Assembly: GCA_023399375.1 (NCBI GenBank)
Contig: JAEWPX010000147.1
Location: 1-54,195 of the forward strand
Reading direction: 5' to 3'
Length of the DNA stretch: 54,195 nucleotides
Source of the DNA: Pseudomonadota bacterium
GTDB taxonomy: Bacteria; Desulfobacterota; Desulfovibrionia; Desulfovibrionales; Desulfovibrionaceae
Part shown: one piece after another, positions 50,142 to 54,195 of the stretch
Layout: every line of letters starts with the position of its first letter
Position numbering within the stretch: the stretch's first letter is position 1
Notes under the pieces: generated by a model
Told to the model about the DNA's origin: nothing
The model's database searches: none
What the model saw: the letters and a program-made list of their open reading frames with translations, nothing else
Made by a program: the position numbers and the translations under genes

Positions 50142-51371
50142 GTGCAAGGCGCGCATCCTTTTTCCACCTATACCGGGGAAATCCTGGCCTGGCAGCTCGG
50201 CGACGAGCGGGACGCCGACGATTCGCCGTCTCCCGCCCCCGACGCCTCCCGCGTGCAGGTTTGGGCCGAACGCATCCTGCGCGCCGCCCGGGACGCCCGG
50301 GAGATCGTCCTGCTCGGCCTCGGGTCGGGCGCCGTGGCCGGAGCCCTGGCCCGAAGTCTCCCCCCCGACAAGTTTCTGACGGTGTTGTCCCCGGACCCGG
50401 ACGCCGCGCGCCGCCTCGCCGCGACCGGCAGCCTGGACTGGCGCGCCCCGGACGGTCCGGCCAGGCTGCTGGCCGACACCTCGCGCCAGGCCCTCTTCTG
50501 CCTGCCGGCGCTCGTCGGGTTCGATCCCGCCCGGGCCGTCGTCGTCGCCAACCCCGAACCCTGCCCGCCGCACACGCGCGAAGCCCTGGCCTGGGTGCGC
50601 CGGATGCTCACGGCAAGCGCCGCCCTGCCCGAGGTCACAGCCGACGCCATCCTGCCCGACCCCGCCCCGCCGGACGTGACCCTGGCCGTACTGGTCCGGC
50701 CGCAGGAACCCGGGCTGGAGGAGTTCTTCGCCACCTGCGCCGGGCTGGCGCGAAGCGCCGTCCTCTGCTGGGACGCCGCCGACGTGCCCGGGCAGGCCAG
50801 CCTCGCCCGCGCCCTGGACATGCCCGTGCGCCACCTGGCCCGGCCACTGGCCGGCGATTTCGCGGCCCAGCGCAACGCCCTGCTCGCCGCCTGCCCGCCG
50901 GGCTGGATCCTGACCCTCGACCCGGACGAACGCCCCTCCCCGCACATGGCGCACACCATCGCCCGCGCGACGCGCGCCCCGGACATCGGCGGCGTCTTCT
51001 TCCCGCGCCTGACCCTCTACCCCGACCCCGGGCACGCCAAGGTCGGGCACGGCCTGTGGCCCGATCTCCAACTGCGCCTTATCCGCACGCTGCCGCCCGC
51101 GACGCCGCGCTACGTCCGGCCCGTGCACGAACGCCTGGAAGGTCTCGCCGGCAGGGCCGCCCTGGCCCTTGACGCGCCCCTGCTCCACTACAACCGTCTT
51201 CTTGCCGACGACGACGCGGTCAAGGCCAAGCTCGCGTCCTACGACGCGGCCGCAGGCCGACCCCGCCACCGCTTCAGCCGCGACTACCCTTCCCTGCCCC
51301 TGGAATTTTTCGACGCGCTGTCCGGCGACCGTCGCGAAGGAAGGGTTTTGCTCCTGCCGCCCCTGTGGTAA
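50142..51371 (+). CDS. Glycosyltransferase-like protein after fliS
   Basis: About 409 residues. Residues about 35-115 form a Rossmann-like domain (EIVLLGLGSGAVAGALARSL). The second half resembles a family-2-type glycosyltransferase: LTASAALPEVTADAIL, FAAQRNALLAACPPGWIL and the acidic donor/metal motif LTLDPDERPS near residue 265. It has no membrane helix. Start: GTG 50142 lies 5 bases after GGAGG (50132-50136); GTG 50139 is the adjacent option. Directly following fliS, it is a candidate flagellin-modifying enzyme, linking this locus with the Maf/NeuB locus (inference). Confidence 0.7.
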   Translation: MQGAHPFSTYTGEILAWQLGDERDADDSPSPAPDASRVQVWAERILRAARDAREIVLLGLGSGAVAGALARSLPPDKFLTVLSPDPDAARRLAATGSLDWRAPDGPARLLADTSRQALFCLPALVGFDPARAVVVANPEPCPPHTREALAWVRRMLTASAALPEVTADAILPDPAPPDVTLAVLVRPQEPGLEEFFATCAGLARSAVLCWDAADVPGQASLARALDMPVRHLARPLAGDFAAQRNALLAACPPGWILTLDPDERPSPHMAHTIARATRAPDIGGVFFPRLTLYPDPGHAKVGHGLWPDLQLRLIRTLPPATPRYVRPVHERLEGLAGRAALALDAPLLHYNRLLADDDAVKAKLASYDAAAGRPRHRFSRDYPSLPLEFFDALSGDRREGRVLLLPPLW

Positions 51372-51402
51372 CGACCCTGCGGGTTCACGAATACGGCAGC
51401 GG

Positions 51403-51431
51403 TTGCCTTGACGCCGCGCTCCGGCTACACT
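51403..51431 (+). promoter_or_regulatory. Sigma-70-type promoter of the zinc-ribbon gene
   Basis: TTGCCT (51403-51408), 17 bases, TACACT (51426-51431). A perfect 7-bp hairpin CTGCCGG/CCGGCAG (51437-51457) follows in the leader. Confidence 0.55.
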
Positions 51432-51484
51432 GCATCCTGCCGGTTCACGTCCGGCAGCCGCCTCCGGGCGGCCCAGAAAGGGAC

Positions 51485-52978
51485 ATGATGCGCATCACTT
51501 GCCCGCAATGCGGCTTCTTCCGGGACATTCCCGACAACAAGGTTCCGGTGACCTCGACCATGGCCACTTGCCCCAAGTGCCGCCATCGGTTCAAATTCCG
51601 CCTGGACCGGGAGCCGGCCCCGCGCCGTCCCGAACCCCGCAGCCATGCCCCCCAGCCCGGTGTCGAGGAGGCCGAATCCTCCTGGCGCAGGCCCGGACCG
51701 GCTGCGGCGCGGCGCGAGACCACCCCTGCGCCCGTAAGCCGCTTCGACCCCGACGCCCTGCCGCCCCTGCCCGAGGAGGACGTGCACGAAATCCCCGCGC
51801 CCGCGGCGCGGCGCAGCGCCCCCCCCGAGCCCATCGAAGAGGAAGCGCCCGCCCATTTTCGCGAGCCCGCGCCCGAGGAGATCCCGGGCGTCGACGACGA
51901 CGCCGAGGGACCCTACGCCGCAGCGCCCCCGCGCCGGCGTCGCCTGCCCGGTGCCGCCGACGATGCGGAGATCGCTGCGCCGCCGCGACATGCCCCGCGC
52001 CACGAAGAAACCGACATGGACGACATGCCGCCGTTTCGGGCCGAAAAAGCGCGCCAGCCCGCCGCACCTGCCGCGCCTGCCGCCGAGGAAACGCCTGCGG
52101 CCCCTGCGGCGCGCCACGACGTCCCTGATCTTCCGGAAGCCCCCCCGAAAGCGCACGTCGCCCCTGAGGAGCCCCGGAACGTCCCGACCCCCGAACCCAA
52201 AGCCGAAGATCCCGCCCCGCGCCGCAGCGACGGCGTGCGCGACATCTGGGCACGGCTCAAGGCCATGGACGAAAGCTCCCCGAAAAAACCCGTGGAGCCG
52301 GAATCCCTGGGCGACCCGTTTGGCGAAGAGGAGGCCCCGCCCCGCGAGGTCGTCACCGATCCCATCCCCTGGGAACGCCTCGACGCCTACGGCTTTTTCC
52401 CGGGCCTTTTCCTGACGCTGAAAAAGATCCTCTTCACGCCGATGGCCTTTTTCGGGGAAATGCCCGAAGGACGCCCCAAGGGCAAAGCCCTGGTCTTCAA
52501 CCTGCTCATCAGCGAATTCCTGCTCCTGCTCGACTTCCTCTGGTCGCTCTTCGGCCTGCGGGCCAAACTCGGCGGCTCGGCCCAGTCCGACGCCCTGGGC
52601 GCGGCGGCCGCCACCCCGGGCCTGGGCTTCCTCATCGCCCTGCTGCTCGTGCCCCTGGCCATCGCGCTCGGCATCTACCTCGACGCATGGCTCACCCACC
52701 TGCTGCTCCTGCTTTTCCGCAGCGCCAAAAAAGGCTTCAACGAGACGTTTCGCGTCATGTGCTACAGCGCAGCGCCCACCGTCCTCACCGCCATCCCCGT
52801 GGCCGGGCAGATCCTCTCACCCGTCATCCTCGTCTGGTACATGGCGCTGCAGGCCATCGGCCTCAAGAAAGTCCACGAAGGGGCGTACACGCAGACCCTG
52901 GCCGCCATCTTCATCAAATGGTCCCTGTATCTGTTCCTGCTGCTGGCCATGCTGCAAAACTTCGCGCCCGGCCAGTAG
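51485..52978 (+). CDS. Zinc-ribbon / Yip1-type membrane protein with long disordered linker
   Basis: A 497-residue protein. Residues 1-40 are an MJ0042-type zinc ribbon (ITCPQCGFFRDIPDNKVP and MATCPKCRHRFKFR, four Cys as two CxxC pairs). About 45-300 is Pro/Ala/Glu-rich low-complexity sequence. About 320-490 is a five-helix membrane domain of the Yip1 family (PWERLDAYGFFPGLFLTLKK, GFNETFRVMCYSAAPTVLTA). Similar zinc-ribbon/Yip1 proteins occur in delta-proteobacteria without assigned function. ATG 51485 (or 51488, MRITCP) follows AAAGGG. Two small downstream genes may be co-transcribed. Confidence 0.8.
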   Translation: MMRITCPQCGFFRDIPDNKVPVTSTMATCPKCRHRFKFRLDREPAPRRPEPRSHAPQPGVEEAESSWRRPGPAAARRETTPAPVSRFDPDALPPLPEEDVHEIPAPAARRSAPPEPIEEEAPAHFREPAPEEIPGVDDDAEGPYAAAPPRRRRLPGAADDAEIAAPPRHAPRHEETDMDDMPPFRAEKARQPAAPAAPAAEETPAAPAARHDVPDLPEAPPKAHVAPEEPRNVPTPEPKAEDPAPRRSDGVRDIWARLKAMDESSPKKPVEPESLGDPFGEEEAPPREVVTDPIPWERLDAYGFFPGLFLTLKKILFTPMAFFGEMPEGRPKGKALVFNLLISEFLLLLDFLWSLFGLRAKLGGSAQSDALGAAAATPGLGFLIALLLVPLAIALGIYLDAWLTHLLLLLFRSAKKGFNETFRVMCYSAAPTVLTAIPVAGQILSPVILVWYMALQAIGLKKVHEGAYTQTLAAIFIKWSLYLFLLLAMLQNFAPGQ

Positions 52979-53076
52979 CCCCCTTGACGCTGTCACCAGG
53001 AATCGCGACAACAAAGACGGAAAAGACCAAAGCAGACGCGCCCGGCAGGGCCGCGTCAACCGAGGACGGACGAGCC

Positions 53077-53412
53077 ATGTGGGCATGGTTGCGCGGACTC
53101 TGGCAAAAGCTGGCACACAGACGAAGGCTGGCCCGGGACATCCATCCCGGGACCTTCCGCGCCATGGCCGCCGAACTGGCCGACCTCGCCGACCTCGCGT
53201 CCAAAGCCCGCCCCGAGGAGCAGGCCTTCCAGCTCAAGGCGCGCCGCATCCGCGAGGAAATGCGCGAACTGGGCCGCATGGCCGACCGCCCCGAATTCCG
53301 CCTGCTGCCGTCCAAGAAACGGCTGGAACTTCGCGAAAGCCTGCTCTCCTCCCGGGAACAACTGCTCAAAACCCTCTCCGACGCGCCCGTGGTCACCACC
53401 ACGCGCCAGTAA
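53077..53412 (+). CDS. Small charged helical protein, unknown function
   Basis: A 111-residue soluble protein, strongly helical and charged, with probable coiled coil over residues about 30-105 (AELADLADLASKARPEEQ, KARRIREEMRELGRMADR, KKRLELRESLLSSREQLLK). MWAWLRGLWQKL at the start could be an amphipathic helix. No family recognised. ATG 53077 has GAGGA about ten bases upstream. It lies between the zinc-ribbon membrane protein and the lipoprotein, all in one direction. Confidence 0.7.
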   Translation: MWAWLRGLWQKLAHRRRLARDIHPGTFRAMAAELADLADLASKARPEEQAFQLKARRIREEMRELGRMADRPEFRLLPSKKRLELRESLLSSREQLLKTLSDAPVVTTTRQ

Positions 53413-53435
53413 CCCCCGACACTCAAGGAGGCCCT

Positions 53436-54167
53436 ATGCGCCGTACGCTCCATCGCGCCAGTCCCCTGCCCGGCCTGCCGCTCCTCGGCCTCGCCCTGTG
53501 CCTCCTCGTCGCCGCCTGCGCCGTGGAACCCAAACTCTCAGACAAACATACCGTCTACATCGACAACTACACCCGACGCGCCAGCCCCGAAGTCTACGTC
53601 GAACCCATGCGCTCGCCGCCCAGACCCGTCGGCGCGCTCATCGTGCCCTTCCAGGTCACCCAGGACATCGCCTACCCCCAGGAACTCGGCGAACAACTCA
53701 CCCGCATCGTCTGGCAAACCTGGACCCGCGACCGAGTCTTCCCCAAACTCGTCTACGAAGCCAACCTGCGCAACGCCACAACGCCCCAGGCCGTGGCCCT
53801 GGCCCGCAAGATGGGCCTCGACGTCGTCATCGTCGGCAAGTTCACCTACGTCATGTCCGGCGGCACCCGCGGCGACAGCGGCGTCTCCTTCACCTGCGAC
53901 GTCATCGACGCCCAAAGCGGCGAACGCCTCTGGTCCATGGCCCACGCCGGCACCATGGAAACCGGTCTGACCGAAGACTACATCATCTTCGCCCGCAAAA
54001 ACCGCATGCCCACAGACCCCCTCTCCGCCATCACCGCCACCCTCGCCATGGATATGGGCGGCACCATGACCAAATGGAACTACGGCTACGTGCCCCCCAA
54101 ACCCGCCGCCCCCAACCCCGCGCCGCCGCAGCCGCAGTCGCAGCAACAACGGCCGGCAGGATATTAG
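53436..54167 (+). CDS. Outer-membrane lipoprotein, CsgG/FlgO-like fold suspected
   Basis: A 243-residue precursor. The signal peptide ends in a lipobox LLVAAC (Cys about residue 28). The mature region contains RPVGALIVPFQVTQDIAYP, then LARKMGLDVVIVGKFTYVMSGG and CDVIDAQSGERLWSMAHAG; this order (family-sized strand, LDVVIVGKF, ERLWSM) resembles CsgG/LpoB/FlgO-type envelope lipoproteins. The C-terminus is a Pro/Gln tail (PQPQSQQQRP). ATG 53436 follows AAGGAGG. The relation to CsgG/FlgO is by pattern, not certain. 28 bases remain after the stop. Confidence 0.75.
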   Translation: MRRTLHRASPLPGLPLLGLALCLLVAACAVEPKLSDKHTVYIDNYTRRASPEVYVEPMRSPPRPVGALIVPFQVTQDIAYPQELGEQLTRIVWQTWTRDRVFPKLVYEANLRNATTPQAVALARKMGLDVVIVGKFTYVMSGGTRGDSGVSFTCDVIDAQSGERLWSMAHAGTMETGLTEDYIIFARKNRMPTDPLSAITATLAMDMGGTMTKWNYGYVPPKPAAPNPAPPQPQSQQQRPAGY

Positions 54168-54195
54168 GGAAGACGAAGAGTGGGGGGGGGGCCCC

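Overview
The window is a gene-dense, very GC-rich stretch (roughly 65-70 percent GC by eye) that reads as core chromosome of a sulfate-reducing Desulfovibrionaceae bacterium, probably near Desulfovibrio or Solidesulfovibrio. Three things point there: the siroheme-dependent alternative heme pathway (ahbC, ahbD, hemB), a split-Soret cytochrome c beside a heme-c chemotaxis receptor, and a DsrMK/TmcBC-like membrane quinol module. I see no tRNA, rRNA, CRISPR array, insertion sequence or phage gene. The first gene is cut by the left edge, and the right edge ends in a run of ten G then four C, so the window may be a whole draft contig.

Layout. 1-10 kb: the C-terminal part of a methyltransferase; a FecR-TPR protein with a probable outer-membrane barrel, followed directly by a CHASE2 adenylate cyclase; a short serralysin-like metalloprotease; and an EAL-CBS-GGDEF protein. 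10-12 kb: a TetR-type regulator translationally coupled to an acyltransferase. 12-17 kb: a surface-sugar locus with a Maf/MptE-like (DUF115) protein on the plus strand facing a minus-strand operon of winged-helix regulator, NeuB-type nonulosonate synthase and glycosyltransferase. That operon is preceded by a near-perfect sigma-28 promoter. 17-19.5 kb: a NadB-like flavoprotein, a DUF4019 protein and a VOC protein. 19.5-24.5 kb: the housekeeping run ribBA-ribH-nusB-leuS, closed by a strong terminator. 24.5-27.6 kb: heme-c chemoreceptor and split-Soret cytochrome. 27.6-31.5 kb: an acyltransferase and the membrane/iron-sulfur pair. 31-37.7 kb: heme synthesis genes with an HDOD protein, a small conserved gene and a methyltransferase. 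37.9-40.6 kb: a Cache histidine kinase with a lone receiver, and a small unknown gene. 40.7-46.4 kb: cdsA, an unknown 508-residue gene, dxr, rseP and tsaB. 46.6-51.4 kb: flagellin, FliD cap, FliS chaperone and a glycosyltransferase. 51.4-54.2 kb: a zinc-ribbon/Yip1 membrane protein, a small helical protein and a lipoprotein.

The most coherent theme is the flagellum and its sugar coat. The sequence shows sigma-28-like promoters before fliC, before fliS and before the regulator-neuB-glycosyltransferase operon 30 kb away, plus a textbook sigma-54 promoter before fliD and a possible CsrA hairpin in the fliC leader. The inference is that nonulosonate synthesis for flagellin glycosylation is timed with late flagellar genes. 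A second theme is envelope and second-messenger signalling: the FecR/CHASE2 pair, the c-di-GMP protein, the Cache kinase and the heme chemoreceptor.
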